Shown: positions 32,701 through 43,465, numbered from the stretch's first letter. The stretch is 64,000 nt of DNA from Halichondria panicea (GCF_963675165.1 NC_087393.1:3477502-3541501); one strand, 5' to 3'. Numbers and translations: made by a program. Notes: generated from the sequence alone by a model not told the origin.

Positions 32701-34369
32701 TGCAGGCGGCCCTCGGGCATTATGTTGCTCCAGTGCAATATTTTGCATGTTGGACTCGTGCTGGGCGATAACTACCGTATATGCTTGATCAGGAGCCGCG
32801 GCTACTAAAAGTTTCATTTTACTGGAAGAGGAGGCAAGAGCGGCGTTTTTTAGCTCCAGCGAATTCAACAACCTTTAGTTTGTCAGCAAAAGTTATTTTC
32901 ACCTGCATTAACTCTGCCACGAGAAAGTCTTTGTGAAGCACTACCTGTACCTAGTAGCTACGTACATATAATAATTTCGTTTGGCTGCCACGCACAGAAA
33001 TACTAGAGTCAAAGTTCACTGCGGCTACTAAATGTTTCATTAAGCTAGCAAGGGCGGCTACTATTTGAGTGTGGCCTCTGATCGAGCATATACGGTAATA
33101 CTTGTTCTGTAAACCTATTTCGTATATTCCGTGTCACGTTAGCAATCTAGTTCTACATGTATAAGTGCTGGTGTCATATCAGTGAATTTTCTGATGCTCT
33201 CTTCCTACGCTCTCTCTTGTGCTGGAAAGCATGACCTGGTCCAAAATGACAAACAGCTCGAGGCAACGACAAAAGTACGTGGCTGTACTCTCTACCTTCT
33301 TTATCTTCATTATGCAGATTGCTCCACAAATTTACTGGCAGTTTTACTGAAAATGTTACTACACCATTGGCACATGTGTAAACAGTGTATACCAGGTCGT
33401 ATTTGAAGCTATAACTATAGTCAGGTGACTGTAAAGTAATGCAGCTCACATTTGTGACTGCTCACCTGATTGTACTTTGGTCTGCGATGAGAGGTGTTGG
33501 CCTTGACCTTGGCCGTGTCCACCAGTTGGAAGGAGGACTCATCCTCCTCGTGACGGTAGGCATATTGTTGCCCACCCTGCCCGTACGTGTTACCGTACTT
33601 ATCTGAGGGGTGGGTGTGGTTATTATAATTATAATTTTACATGAAGATCTACAATAATCCACATAATTATGGGCTATGTACATACACAGGTACGCAACAC
33701 TAATTAATAATGATAGGTTCCGAGTTATTGCTTGTGAATAAGCAAATTTTATTTCATTGTTACTGAACTAAGATTGTGTTCGCACAGATACTGTAGGCCT
33801 AATAAGGTTACACTTACTTTGGGCTCAGACTAGATGACAGGGTATAATCAAATATTAATCATAACCCAGTGCAAATCATCACTGCCCAACAACACCATTT
33901 TATGGGTCAGGTGGCATATACGGCACCGGATGTAATTTTGAAGGGGGAGGGGGTTCGGGTTAGCTTAGGGAAAATAACAAAAATTAGGGCATTTCCACAT
34001 CCGGTGCCGTATATGCCACCTGATTCCATTTTATATATGTGCGCATGTATAAGTTAATTATAACATACTTGCTGTTCGTCGGTCCTGGTACATACTTCCA
34101 GACCAATCTGCCACCTACACAATGTGAGTTAGTTATGGTAAGCAGCTGCTCATGATACAAAATGGCTAGATACTATCATAGTACTATTTTCAAGTGTGCT
34201 TCATATGAACCTTGCCCACTCTGTCTGCTTTGGAGAAGGGCTGGTAGGGAACATCTTTGAACTGCTCTGGGAGGTCACACGGGCCCCAGCCCGAGGGGTT
34301 CCCAGGCACAATGGGGAAGGAGAACTTGGGCTTGACTTCCTCACTGGTCATGGTATCGGTACCTTCCAT
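26780..34369 (-). CDS. EIF3D: Eukaryotic translation initiation factor 3 subunit D, complete 14-exon gene
   Basis: eIF3d is a subunit of the eIF3 complex; it binds the 40S ribosome and can bind the mRNA cap. Minus-strand exons are 34369-34211, 34114-34069, 33602-33466, 32230-32145, 31633-31555, 31291-31173, 30998-30863, 30469-30310, 29776-29640, 29043-28958, 28729-28600, 28464-28322, 27335-27134 and 26890-26780. All junctions keep phase with GT/AG, giving about 576 residues against about 548 in human. Diagnostic stretches are [114 protein letters not shown] and [18 protein letters not shown]. The tail is acidic ([11 protein letters not shown]) as in other species. The ATG at 34369 is chosen for its strong context (GCCGGCCATGG); an in-frame upstream ATG at 34423 exists. 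Introns carry several MITEs. Confidence 0.96.
27439..27854. mobile_element. TA-flanked inverted-repeat element in eIF3d intron 12
   Basis: Ends CAGTAGACTCTCGTTAATCC and CCGGAATAGCAAGAGTCTACTG are inverted repeats of a 416-bp element. Both ends are flanked by TA, and internal GGCCGGAATAGCGAG and GGCCGGTA motifs recur. The CAGT start and TA duplication fit a pogo/Tigger-type non-autonomous element. A truncated relative occurs at about 31842-31990. Confidence 0.8.
29121..29527. mobile_element. Inverted-repeat element (TATTTACTTGATTAAA ends) in eIF3d intron 9
   Basis: TATTTACTTGATTAAAAGCC at the left and GGCGTTTAATCAAGTAAATA at the right bound a 407-bp non-coding element with internal GGGCGTTTATT repeats. 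A second copy lies at 36588-36944. Confidence 0.8.
30473..30498. repeat. GT-rich microsatellite
   Basis: A run of CGTGTG/TGTG units lies just upstream (minus-strand sense) of eIF3d exon 8, within intron 7, next to the acceptor. On the transcribed strand it reads CACACACACGCACACGCACA and so acts as part of the pyrimidine-alternating tract. Confidence 0.8.
30631..30782. mobile_element. MITE with 9-bp target duplication in eIF3d intron 7
   Basis: A 152-bp element with ends TAGAGGAGGTACGACATGCA and TGCATGTAGTACCTTCT followed by CT. It is flanked by GGTATTACA at 30622-30630 and 30783-30791. Inner arms AAGAGCAATTAGAC and CTAATTGCTC extend the pairing. The first base differs from the family consensus (T for C). 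Confidence 0.8.
31842..31990. mobile_element. Truncated copy of the CAGTAGACTCTCGTTAATCC element in eIF3d intron 4
   Basis: The left end CAGTAGGCTCTCGTTAATCC and following TTGGCCGGAATAGCGAGGTT match the start of the element at 27439-27854. The match continues through GTCTCGAGGATAATGAATCA. No right end was found. Confidence 0.7.
32531..32612. repeat. 82-bp exact direct repeat, copy in eIF3d intron 3
   Basis: The segment starting TTTGGGCTCAGACTAGATGA and ending CCCAACAACACCATT is identical base for base to 33818-33899, about 1.3 kb away on the other side of exon 3. The perfect identity in intron DNA suggests a recent duplication or a young element. Confidence 0.9.
32775..33095. mobile_element. 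TA-flanked inverted-repeat element (CCGTATATGC ends) in eIF3d intron 3
   Basis: CCGTATATGCTTGATCAGGAG and the inverted CTGATCGAGCATATACGG bound 321 bp, each flanked by TA. Internal GGCTACTA and AGCGGC motifs repeat. A larger relative at 46399-47319 has been split by another insertion. Confidence 0.8.
33818..33899. repeat. 82-bp exact direct repeat, copy in eIF3d intron 2
   Basis: Identical to 32531-32612. This copy runs straight into the 9-bp target site of the element at 33904-34025. Confidence 0.9.
33904..34025. mobile_element. 122-bp MITE with 9-bp duplication in eIF3d intron 2
   Basis: Arms TCAGGTGGCATATACGGCAC and GTGCCGTATATGCCACCTGA are near-perfect inverted repeats. CCATTTTAT flanks both sides (33895-33903 and 34026-34034). 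The ends differ from the CAGAGGAGG family although the duplication length is the same. Confidence 0.8.
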
Positions 34370-35097
34370 GGCCGGCTCTCTGTATTTGAGTGTGGGCGGG
34401 TCCACGTGGTGGAAACTTCCCAATCAAGTTTGCACATGCGCAATATCACCCATGCACGTGGCTTCTTACCTGCCGGATCCTGCAGCTGCTCTACTAAAAG
34501 TTGAAAGTCAAAGTGCTGTACACTTGAAGCGCAAGCACAAATACACAAGGCAAGAATTAACTAGACTTACTCATCCAGCATGTTGTCTGACAATTAATTG
34601 TTAACCATGTATTAATTGTGATATAAGCAAAATAATGATGTCACAATAGATGTACATGCCTATGTAGGATCACCATATATAATAATATCCTCTACTAGCA
34701 TTAAACATGGTAGCAGAGGATATACAGGTTCATATCCTCCGAGTTTGAGTAGGTTGTGACCGCAGCGCTATAAATGGAAATGTTTCTCAGGAAATGCAAA
34801 ATACTTATTAAAACTTCTACTCGACCACGTACTGCGTGTGAAAAACCTTCCAAATCAGCATTGCGATCAAGTATTTTACCAATGCTAATTTAGTTTCGCA
34901 ATTTTATTGTTGCGAATTGATCAACCCTCGCAAAGTTCACATAATTATGTTCGATACTCGCAAAACATTCTAGTAATACGGTACGTGCTGTCCTTGAAGA
35001 TCATTCAAGCCATCAGATAGACTTCTGTTTCCCCTTTTCTATAATGACTGTGTGAGTTCATGGTCAAACAAAGCACCGCGGTCCGCGGGTGCTGAAT

Positions 35098-35778
35098 CTG
35101 CTGATGCCTCGGTGGAGATGCCAAAGCTACATAACATAACATAAAGCTACTACATAATTGCTTTTATACACACATTATAATTGTATATCATGATGAACAT
35201 TTTTATTTTGCTGCATGCAAACTCAAAGAGTGGGTAATGATTGACCATGGTTGTTGTTAAAAACGATCAATGCCAACAGTTCAAGTCTAAAATTAATGGC
35301 TGCATCAGCAGAGCCTTGCAGCTTTCTTCTGACTCTTGTAGCTACCCAGAGGAGGTACGACAGGCGCGCGCAGCTCAAGCAATTAGCTTTGATTGAGCAA
35401 TAATTATCCGCCCACGTCGTATGTTTTTACTGAGGTTAATTGTTTTGAGCTGCACCGTACCTGTCGAACCTCCTCTGGTAGCTACCAATAGCTAGTGTTC
35501 TAGTGCAAAGCTAACTACTAAGTAGAGTAGCAACACTCGGTGAACAAGTTTTGCTACGCACTCTTCAAAAGACTGCAATGGCATTCCAAGTAAACAAAAC
35601 TAGGCATAACTCGAGAACGAAGCATTATTTTGCAAATCCACGAATTAATCCATGAAAACATGACTAGAAGCCTATACTTACACTTCATTGATCCTTGAGC
35701 AGCTGTAGGCAGTCTACACACATGCACAGATACACAGACACACTTACCTATACCTCACTTGCGCATGCGCACCGAGGC
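35098..35778. repeat. Interspersed repeat copy (CTGATGCCTCGGTGGAGATG ... TGCGCATGCGCA family)
   Basis: The block starts with CTGATGCCTCGGTGGAGATG, continues through GAGTGGGTAATGATTGACCA and ends near CTTGCGCATGCGCACCGAGG. Related blocks are at 38160-38965 and 54384-54905, with partial pieces near 17200-17360, 27900-28100, 37040-37370 and 45385-45700. Non-coding. This copy is interrupted by the MITE at 35347-35477. Confidence 0.7.
35347..35477. mobile_element. MITE with 9-bp target duplication inside an older repeat
   Basis: A 131-bp element, CAGAGGAGGTACGACAGGCG to CGTACCTGTCGAACCTCCTCTG. It is flanked by exact GTAGCTACC copies at 35338-35346 and 35478-35486. The uninterrupted version of its target reads CTTGCAGCTACCGATAGCTA near 38630 in a sister repeat copy, so insertion into a pre-existing repeat is visible. 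Confidence 0.9.
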
Positions 35779-36170
35779 ATAATAAAATATCACCAAGCAA
35801 ACTAATATACATTGTACCTCTATTATACATTGTACCTCTATTATAGACTAATACTTGAACAAAGCAAAACATGATGAGAGGCATTAGCATAGCGCAGCTT
35901 GCATCATTCGCTATCAACAAGACGAAGATCTTTGGTTGGTTGTCACAGGCCGTAACACAATTACTCACATTATTTTCAATATATTTTCAATATACAAAAA
36001 TTAGCAAGGTCAAGGTAAGGTACATGTATCTATTGGATGGGTTGGGTGATTGCGCATGGCTTTAAATTACCCATAGTAATTGTACTACAAACGTGTAGTA
36101 AATGAGTGCTGCAAGTTGCACTGTGCTAATGCCTCTTGCCATGTTTTGCTTTCGCTCAAAACTATTATAG

Positions 36171-36370
36171 CAAGGGCGTATGAAAGAAGAGACGGCATGC
36201 AACTCCATTATCAGTACATATAGCTAGCAGAGTTCAAACGTGGGCGGAGGAATGTGTGCATTTGTATTAACTAAAAATAGAGACATTTCATGCACAGTCG
36301 TTTACATTCATCCGCCCACGTTTGAACTCTGCTCATTTGCTGTTGCATGCCCTCTCTTTTATACGCCCTT
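36171..36370. mobile_element. MITE, CAAGGGCGTAT ends, hAT-like 8-bp duplication
   Basis: CAAGGGCGTATGAAAGAAGA and CTCTCTTTTATACGCCCTT bound a 200-bp non-coding element. Inner arms GTTCAAACGTGGGCGGA and TCCGCCCACGTTTGAAC are perfect inverses. Flanks TATTATAG and GATTATAG match at 7 of 8 bases. Relatives are at 46520-47129 and 21702-21835. Confidence 0.8.
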
Positions 36371-36587
36371 GATTATAGTTATTAGTGTTGATTGCAAATT
36401 GTTGACCATGAATTGACAGTCATTATAGGAGAGGAAATCAGACGCCTATCTGATGGGTTGATGAATGATCTTCAAGGATAGAAGCAACTGCATGTAGTAG
36501 ATCTACAATGTAGAAGTTTAAGTATTTTGCACCTCCTGTCAATAAATAATTATACAAAAGAGATTCAGAGAAGTAGTTGTGTACCCT

Positions 36588-36944
36588 ATTTACTTGATTA
36601 AATGCCCAGGCGTTTATTTCATAGCACAGTCTGTAAAGGGGCGCTTATTCAAAACGCGCGTTTATTGTTATGTCTACAAACTCTTGCACAGCAGCAGTTA
36701 TTGTGCTCTTTTTAGCTGCTGCCACAGCTCTCAGCTTAAATTTGAAGTCGTAGGAGTAGTGTTTCTCCCTCTGTCGGTATCTTTCTCTCTGCCATCATAA
36801 ATATTATATTCTATGCTGCCATGCTTGGAACTGGTTCCACGTGCTAATTCAGCTCCACCCACAGTGCCACGCGCCATACATGAGCAGATGGGCGTTTATT
36901 GACAAAGACAAAGTTTTACCATGGGTGTTTGGCGTTTAATCAAC
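36588..36944. mobile_element. Second copy of the TATTTACTTGATTAAA element
   Basis: Starts TATTTACTTGATTAAATGCC and ends TTTGGCGTTTAATCAA. It shares internal TTGCACAGCAGCAG and CCACAGTGCCAC with 29121-29527. The right end is slightly degraded. Confidence 0.75.
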
Positions 36945-37750
36945 GGTATCTACAAGGTAGCATTGTAGTGTTTCGTGGCTACCAGGACCTCTTGAAAAGA
37001 AGAAGAAATTGTATTCTGTCTGGATCTCATACACGTGGAATTGAATGAGCATGCGCAGAAAAAGTGGTGTAGGCCGGCAGTAGCTCTTTTCTGACTCTTC
37101 AAAAAGCTAGCGCTTTAGTGCAAGGCTAACTCATAAGTTGAACAGATGATGCTACATAAAAGATTCTGAAGCGACTGCAACAGCCTTCACTATGAGCCAT
37201 AACTGAATTTATTTTGCTAATCCAAGAGAATGTGGCTAGAAGCCTATAGAAGCTGTTAGTTTTCGTCGCATTGCGAGCAGTTACAGCTGGAACACACACA
37301 CACACACAGTCACAGTCAGCTTTACTGTATCCCTCGTGCAGCTACACCTCGAGGCATAATTATGTCATAAACTAGACACTCCGAAATACTTAATCTCCAT
37401 GTTCTGTGTGGCTTTTTGCGTTGGGCTAGAAGGCTTGTACACTAGTCTGAAGTCTGAAAAGGCTCTTATCTACCTCACGGTGGTCCTACGGTCGAGTTGT
37501 CTTCACAAGCAGCAATTGGAAGAACCATAGACTTGCTATAGCCTGTACGGAACCACTCTCAGACATCCCGACGATACTACCCATAAAGGTAGATGAGAGC
37601 CTCTTTTGTCTTCAGACTAGTATGCAAGTTTTCTCGACCAGTAAGCTAAGCTGCTTCGCATAGATACATTTAGAAGCAGATGCTGGCCAGATCATGGGAG
37701 AATGAATAAGCGCATGCGCACTATCACCCAGCAATAGATAACAGACCGTA

Positions 37751-37962
37751 CCGTATTACTAGAATATTTTGCTGGTGAAAAACCTTTGCGAATGAGCCAA
37801 ATCAGCAGAAAAAAAATTTGCTATCTAACTATTGCGTTCTGGCAAGGATCGTGTGTATTTACTAGTAATAATTTAGGTTTTGCGGATTTTATTGTTGCAA
37901 ATTGATCGACCATCGCAAAGTTCGCAAATGTTTGATACTCGCAAAACATTCTAGTAATACGG
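37751..37962. mobile_element. TA-flanked inverted-repeat element, CCGTATTACTAGAATATTTTG ends
   Basis: CCGTATTACTAGAATATTTT pairs with AAACATTCTAGTAATACGG over 212 bp, with TA on both sides. It is non-coding. A full relative is at 59512-59721 and partial relatives are near 34830-34985 and 32370-32410. Confidence 0.8.
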
Positions 37963-38159
37963 TATGTTATATTAAAGAAAAATTGACCTAGAACGCCTGC
38001 CTGCATACATAATATGCAACTTCCCTGATTTGAGGATATTGCCTTCTGCAGTGGCATAGCCAGGATTAGGGAAGAGGGGGAGGGCCTATAGCTTGCTCGT
38101 GAAACACGCAAGCGCATAGTAATTGTTATATTGGTACAATGATAAGTGTGTACTTAATA

Positions 38160-38965
38160 TGCCTCTGTGCTCATGCGTAAACGAGGTATACTGTTTGTGT
38201 CTGTCGAGCGAGGTATTCTGTTTGTTTCTGTGTCACTGTCCGTGTGTGTAGACGGCTATATTATTTATAGCTGCTCAAAGTGCAAGTAAAAGCTTTATGT
38301 TTTCAATTTGCTTTGCTCTTGAGTTATACCTAGTTTTGCTTTCTTGGAATGCCGTTGCAGCCTTTTCAGAATAGTGCGTATATAGTAAAACTTGTCTACA
38401 ATGAAACCACCGCAGGTGCTGATGCCTCGGTGGAGATGACAAAGCTACATAACATAAAGCTACTATTTAAATAGTTTTTATATACATGATGAACATTTTT
38501 GCATTAATTGCATGCATGCAAACTCAAAGAGTGGGTAATGATCGACCATGATTGTTGTTAAAAACAATCGATGCCAAAAGTTCAAGTCTTTGGCTGCATC
38601 AGCAGAGCCTTGCAGCTCTCTTCTCACTCTTGCAGCTACCGATAGCTAGCGTTCTAGTGCAGAGCTAACTACTAAGTAGAGTAGTAACACTCGGTAAACA
38701 AGTTTGGCTACGTGCTCTTCTGAAAAGTCTGCAATAGCAGTAGCAATACTCATAATTATACCTCAGTGCGCATGCGCAAGCGAGGTATACGGTAGTGTTT
38801 GTGTGTGTGTCTGTGTAGACTGCTACAGCTGCTCATGATCAAGGATCAAATGAAGTGCAAGTAAGAGTTTCTATAGGCTTCTAGTCATGTTTTCTTGGAT
38901 TTTAATTCGTGGATTTGCAAAATAATGCTTCGTTCTCAAGTTATGCCTACTTGGTAGTTAGCTCT
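38160..38965. repeat. Interspersed repeat copies in opposite orientations
   Basis: Left part (about 38160-38400) and right part (about 38760-38965) are inverted relative to the end of the block at 35098-35778. The middle (about 38408-38760) is in the same orientation. GCGCATGCGCA and GAGGTATAC motifs occur at both junctions. The arrangement suggests one copy inserted beside or within another. Confidence 0.65.
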
Positions 38966-39257
38966 GCACTAGAACGCTAGCTATTGGTAGCTGCAAGAGT
39001 GAGAAAGGAACTGCAAAGCTGCTCCGTTTCAGATCATTAATGCCGTAATTATTGACTTTAAATATCTTGCCCGTGCTCACAAAGAAGGAGGAGCTAAAGA
39101 CCAAATTCCCACTTGCCTTAATTAAGAGGCAGTACATGCATACATACATGTATTTATTTCTGGTTTCTTCATTTAGTGATAGTCGTGTTTTGTGTGGGTA
39201 GTACATTACATTGTTCATGCAATTCAAGTTGATTACTTCTTGTTTTGTTTACAGGCC

Positions 39258-42200
39258 ATGGACAACCCCAGTCCAGTTCCTTCTCTGCACGGCAGTAGAT
39301 ACTATCTGCAAGACAACTATCATCCGTTTGGTCATTACCCAGCAAGGAATTTTCTTGAATACACTTCTCTAGAATCGACGTTTCCGTATGTTTTAGTTAC
39401 TGACTCCGACGACATGCATTCTCTCTTCTACACCATTTGGAAAAACTTCAATCCTGACTTTGACTCGATGGGAACCTTCGATGGACTTTATATTGTGCTC
39501 AATGACAGATCACCATCTATAGTCGCGAGAAGCATCCTATTTCTGTTTCTTTGTCTGAATCTGCCTGGTGATGCTACAGGTCGACATAAATGGCTGTGTG
39601 CAATGTGGAGCATCTGGTTTTGCCATGAGCTACTGCCTGATCACAAGCGCATACTCTTTGAAGCCCTAAAGACACTTTTGGATATTTCTGAGAACTGGAC
39701 CAGCAATGATAACCTACTGAATCAATTTGTAGAGTTTCCCTGCACTGAAACTCTTGTCGATATCAAGCAAGTATGGTCTTCGTGGTACACGGCCCAAGTA
39801 CCAGAGGCAACAAAGAAGCTAATGAAAGAACGGAGAAAGAGAGAATACGTTCCGCATGTTGGACAAGGAGAATTCGATCTGCCTTTTCTCGGCCTGTACA
39901 CGATCAGTGGGCGTTTGGCGCAGCATCTTAACGAGGGCAAACGAAAAGTAATGAGCAGTGAATACAAGGCCTACCATTTACAAGGAAATGTGTACGTTGA
40001 GAACTTGACTGAGGCAATTGTGCCGAAAAACACCACTGTCAATGTGACCATGTTTGAAAATAAAGGAGACTATAGGATATTCCCGGCTCGATCTCCATTC
40101 CGTTGTTTCCAACAAGTTCATATCTCCAGCGTGGACCAAATGCTGGAAGCAAGTATGAATGTGACTGATTTCAACAGAAAGCATGTCAGCAGCATTCCCA
40201 CAAAAGCTTTTAAATTGCAACCTCTTCTAGCCAACAGCTTTCAGCAATTCTCACTTTGGATATCTTGTACAGAAAGTATTCTTAGAAAACAGCAACAATT
40301 GATCACAATTGTATTCTCTTGCCAAGATGTCTTTGAACTGTTTCAGTCCGAATTTGACGGTGAAACATTCAATGTTATTTTTTCTCCACATGTTTTCGAT
40401 GAAGTTGCTCCTCTTGCGCTTGTCCTTGCTGCTAGCAAATTGTTGAACGAAGACGGTGGACTCTTTGTTTGTAATTCTTGTGAATGCCTGTGTGACGCTT
40501 CTTCTGTCGAAGAATACATTCGGCTTGCTTTCGGATTCTCATCTAAGTTTCTTCCTGTGATTTGCGGCATCAGATGCATCAACCATGAAGGAGAAGGCTA
40601 TTCAAGCATTGTTTCATCCGAGCATCTCTGTTTAGAGTCACAACCAGTCCCTGAGAACTCAGTGTTAGAGAGGAAACTGTTGATTTGGGAAAAAGCCAGT
40701 GGTACTCCTCTTATGATCAACTCCATATCTGACTGTCCTGAAATCGGTCAAGCTGTGTTAAAGTGTTTTCATAACTGCTGTTTAGCCGATCCCTCTGCCC
40801 AACCTCCTGTACCTATGCTTTGTACAGATACAGCCATTAACTTGTTACTAACATTTGCAACAAGGATCAAGCCTAACCCTGCTGCCTCACATGCATTCTG
40901 GTCCCAGCTATGCTCAGAATTGAAGAAAAGCCGAAACTTGAGAAGCTATCTGCCGTCAATTCAATCCCAAGCCCTTGTTAGTGGCCTTCATCTCCACCTC
41001 ACTGTTGACATTGCCACCTGTCCTTTGTGTTTGGGCATTCCCCTCTCTGGCTATCTGGGCCAATTCCAAATGAACGTCCCTGTCAAACAGCTGTCGATAT
41101 GCGAGCCCTTCTTTGTTGTTTACATTGGAAAATTTGAAGTCCCTGTACCTGCTGCAAAGCTGTCAACATTAGTGCACAAGAGTCACGTACATGTAATTGA
41201 TTGTGTTGTTGGCTCGGAAAATCTCCTGGTATTGAAAGTCAACTTCATAGCTCCTCTTGAGTTCATTCGCAATGGCTGCAGATTTATACTTATAGAGAAT
41301 GCTCGGTGCTCACTAAACATTTTTGAAGGCCATGTCAAGTCTCTACTGTATGGAAACCTACGTGACTGCCTCGTCAGTGGTCCTCTTATCCCAAGAGCTA
41401 AAGCTCCTATTCAACCAGTGTATTCCCAGCCTTGTTCTCTTGGTAGTATCATGCAGCACTCTTCAAACGGAGACTGCTTCGAAACAGTTATCTCTCTTGC
41501 TCATGACAAACCTGAGCTCCTGACAGCAGAACTGGAATTAAAGAGAACTTCAGAATCTCCATGTACTCGTATCAACGTAACTTGTGCCAACTACAGTGCG
41601 GTTATTCAGTACCCATTTCCAATTGTCTATGGCAAACTTAATTGTCAGCGTTCAAAGAAACACAAGACAGTCACGATAAAAGCACCACGCAGAGCTTACG
41701 ACTACAACGAGGGTGGCCAGCTGTTTTACGTCAATCCTGCAGATCACTTTTCTTTCCCACCTATTAAAGTCAGCTTGACTTTACTTGAGTTTTTTGGAAA
41801 CATACAGTGTTTCACGAAGTATTTGACGTACCGAAAAGAGCTAAAAGTTTCTAACATGCCTAAAGTGTTGCTTGAAGTCGAAAGGGCCTACAGGAAATTA
41901 TTGATCACCACCAATCGCTGTTTGTTCTCGATTGTGACCGATTGCTGTGGGGACTGTTTGAGTGTTGTGGAAATTGTGAACCGTGTGTTTGATGTCAACC
42001 GTAAAGTGCCAGCAATCTATCTGAGCTACATTATTGTTGATTCTCTCCGGGACGAAACCGCCTGTCAATTGGAAGCAGTGCTTGAAAAACTGGGCGAACA
42101 AGTTGAGGAAATTGTTCTTTCTCACGAAGCTTTCAAAGTTCTTCGGTCCTACTTTTTCAATGCTACTGCACACACGGTTTTTTCAATGTACTCTTCTGTT

Positions 42201-43037
42201 ATGGAAAACTGGGATCTTTTTGATCGATCTTTTCAGGCCGTTGTGTATCCGGTGTACCAAGATCCATGCCGTATACAGATGGGTCTTCACTGTGCATTAT
42301 GTAAGAAACCCCTAAAAGCAGACCACACTAATTGCAGCTCATGCTACTCTGTGTTCTACTGTAGCACCAAATGCAAAGTAATGAATCAGTGCGTTCACAA
42401 ACCCAATTGTAAGAAGTCCAAAATGGAATCAAACAAGAAATGTGAGCAACCCAAAAAAGAAGAATTTAGCACCAACTGTTGTGCTTACTGCCACAAAATT
42501 TCCCCTTCTCTTAAATCATGTGCCAAGTGTCACAAGGCCATGTACTGTGGTAAAGAGTGTCAAAAGGCTCATTGGACGAAGCATAAGCATCATTGTTCGA
42601 GCATTGCTGGCACAATCAAAGTTGAGACAGACATACCAAAATGTACTAATTGCAAGCAAGCTTCCAGCAACGTCAAGAAGTGCACAGGGTGTGAGAAGGT
42701 TTCCTACTGTAGCAAGGAGTGTCAAGCAAGTCACTGGAGCCAACACAAGCTGGAGTGCAAGAGAACTGCCTCTGTAGTCAGCAAATCTCTTGCCAGTTCG
42801 ATTGTAAAACAGCAGACAGAATCGGCAAAAACATTTCAGCCTCAATCGTCGTCAGGCACTTCTAAAAGTAAACCTACAGCGTCGAATGAAAAGTCCTCAG
42901 TGAAAAATGTGGAATGTGTATATTGCAGGGGAAAACCAACCAAACCTCAACGCTGTGCCAGGTGCCAGAAAGTGTTCTACTGTGGACTAGAGTGTCAAAG
43001 GGCTCATTGGAAAGAACACAAACTCACTTGCAAGTAA
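39258..43037 (+). CDS. Large intronless DUF4470-like and four-MYND-finger protein (copy 1)
   Basis: A 1,259-residue open frame. The ATG at 39258 (MDNPSPVPSLHG) directly follows an acceptor (TTGTTTACAG) and matches the start of the paralogue, so the in-frame ATG at 39192 is rejected. Residues about 1-110 look like DUF4470, with LHGSRYYLQDNY, FLEY, LFYTIWKNF and ARSILFLFLCL. The large middle (110-1020) has no domain I recognise. The C terminus holds four MYND-type zinc fingers at about residues 1013-1055, 1075-1115, 1130-1170 and 1215-1257; the last three have the full pattern C-x2-C ... YCxxEC ... HW..HK..C and the first is more divergent. MYND fingers bind proline-rich peptides in regulatory proteins. 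No SET domain is visible, so a methyltransferase role is not supported. Function unknown. The paralogue at 47940-52241 is in the same orientation. Confidence 0.88.
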   Translation: MDNPSPVPSLHGSRYYLQDNYHPFGHYPARNFLEYTSLESTFPYVLVTDSDDMHSLFYTIWKNFNPDFDSMGTFDGLYIVLNDRSPSIVARSILFLFLCLNLPGDATGRHKWLCAMWSIWFCHELLPDHKRILFEALKTLLDISENWTSNDNLLNQFVEFPCTETLVDIKQVWSSWYTAQVPEATKKLMKERRKREYVPHVGQGEFDLPFLGLYTISGRLAQHLNEGKRKVMSSEYKAYHLQGNVYVENLTEAIVPKNTTVNVTMFENKGDYRIFPARSPFRCFQQVHISSVDQMLEASMNVTDFNRKHVSSIPTKAFKLQPLLANSFQQFSLWISCTESILRKQQQLITIVFSCQDVFELFQSEFDGETFNVIFSPHVFDEVAPLALVLAASKLLNEDGGLFVCNSCECLCDASSVEEYIRLAFGFSSKFLPVICGIRCINHEGEGYSSIVSSEHLCLESQPVPENSVLERKLLIWEKASGTPLMINSISDCPEIGQAVLKCFHNCCLADPSAQPPVPMLCTDTAINLLLTFATRIKPNPAASHAFWSQLCSELKKSRNLRSYLPSIQSQALVSGLHLHLTVDIATCPLCLGIPLSGYLGQFQMNVPVKQLSICEPFFVVYIGKFEVPVPAAKLSTLVHKSHVHVIDCVVGSENLLVLKVNFIAPLEFIRNGCRFILIENARCSLNIFEGHVKSLLYGNLRDCLVSGPLIPRAKAPIQPVYSQPCSLGSIMQHSSNGDCFETVISLAHDKPELLTAELELKRTSESPCTRINVTCANYSAVIQYPFPIVYGKLNCQRSKKHKTVTIKAPRRAYDYNEGGQLFYVNPADHFSFPPIKVSLTLLEFFGNIQCFTKYLTYRKELKVSNMPKVLLEVERAYRKLLITTNRCLFSIVTDCCGDCLSVVEIVNRVFDVNRKVPAIYLSYIIVDSLRDETACQLEAVLEKLGEQVEEIVLSHEAFKVLRSYFFNATAHTVFSMYSSVMENWDLFDRSFQAVVYPVYQDPCRIQMGLHCALCKKPLKADHTNCSSCYSVFYCSTKCKVMNQCVHKPNCKKSKMESNKKCEQPKKEEFSTNCCAYCHKISPSLKSCAKCHKAMYCGKECQKAHWTKHKHHCSSIAGTIKVETDIPKCTNCKQASSNVKKCTGCEKVSYCSKECQASHWSQHKLECKRTASVVSKSLASSIVKQQTESAKTFQPQSSSGTSKSKPTASNEKSSVKNVECVYCRGKPTKPQRCARCQKVFYCGLECQRAHWKEHKLTCK

Positions 43038-43345
43038 TAGATTCTCTGACATATTTACTCAATAATTATTATTATTTATGTATAATTCGCAATCATTTAT
43101 TCCAATATCATTTATTCCAATAACTCGCATTGTCATTGCCTCAATTATTTATTCCACTGCAATCTGTAATTCTCATTATTGCCTCAACTTGATACATGTA
43201 CTATCGTTGCCTCGATTATTTATTATCTAAATCATCATTGCCTCAATTATTGCTCATTTATTTACTCAGCCATGTATGTACTTCTCTATTAATAATTATT
43301 TACTGCACATAGGTAACATTAATTTTTGATCCTAGTCTATCAGAT

Positions 43346-43421
43346 TAGCCTCGAGACCAGGCCGATTAAAATTTAATTTTTTTTTTTTTTTAATGGGACT
43401 GCGCCTGGATTCGAGGCTAAG
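43346..43421. mobile_element. Short palindromic element with T-rich centre
   Basis: TAGCCTCGAGACCAGGCCGA and the partial inverse CGCCTGGATTCGAGGCTA surround a (T)n tract. ATCAGAT flanks both sides (43339-43345 and 43422-43428). Related to the palindrome at 12301-12355. Confidence 0.65.
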
Positions 43422-43465
43422 ATCAGATATAAAAAGAGGTTGAGTCACACCCACTTAGTATATAG

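Larger units (their letters stand above)
34370..39257. other. Repeat-dominated spacer between eIF3d and the first MYND gene
   Basis: The proximal part should hold the eIF3d promoter. The rest is a patchwork of repeats listed separately (35098-35778, 35347-35477, 36171-36370, 36588-36944, 37751-37962, 38160-38965). No coding exon recognised. A non-coding 5' exon of the MYND gene probably lies in the last kilobase, because its coding exon begins right after an acceptor. Confidence 0.5.

Noticed and set aside
39192-39257. Upstream in-frame ATG of the first MYND gene
   Set aside because: The 22 extra residues are hydrophobic and non-conserved, and an acceptor site lies between them and the ATG shared with the paralogue.
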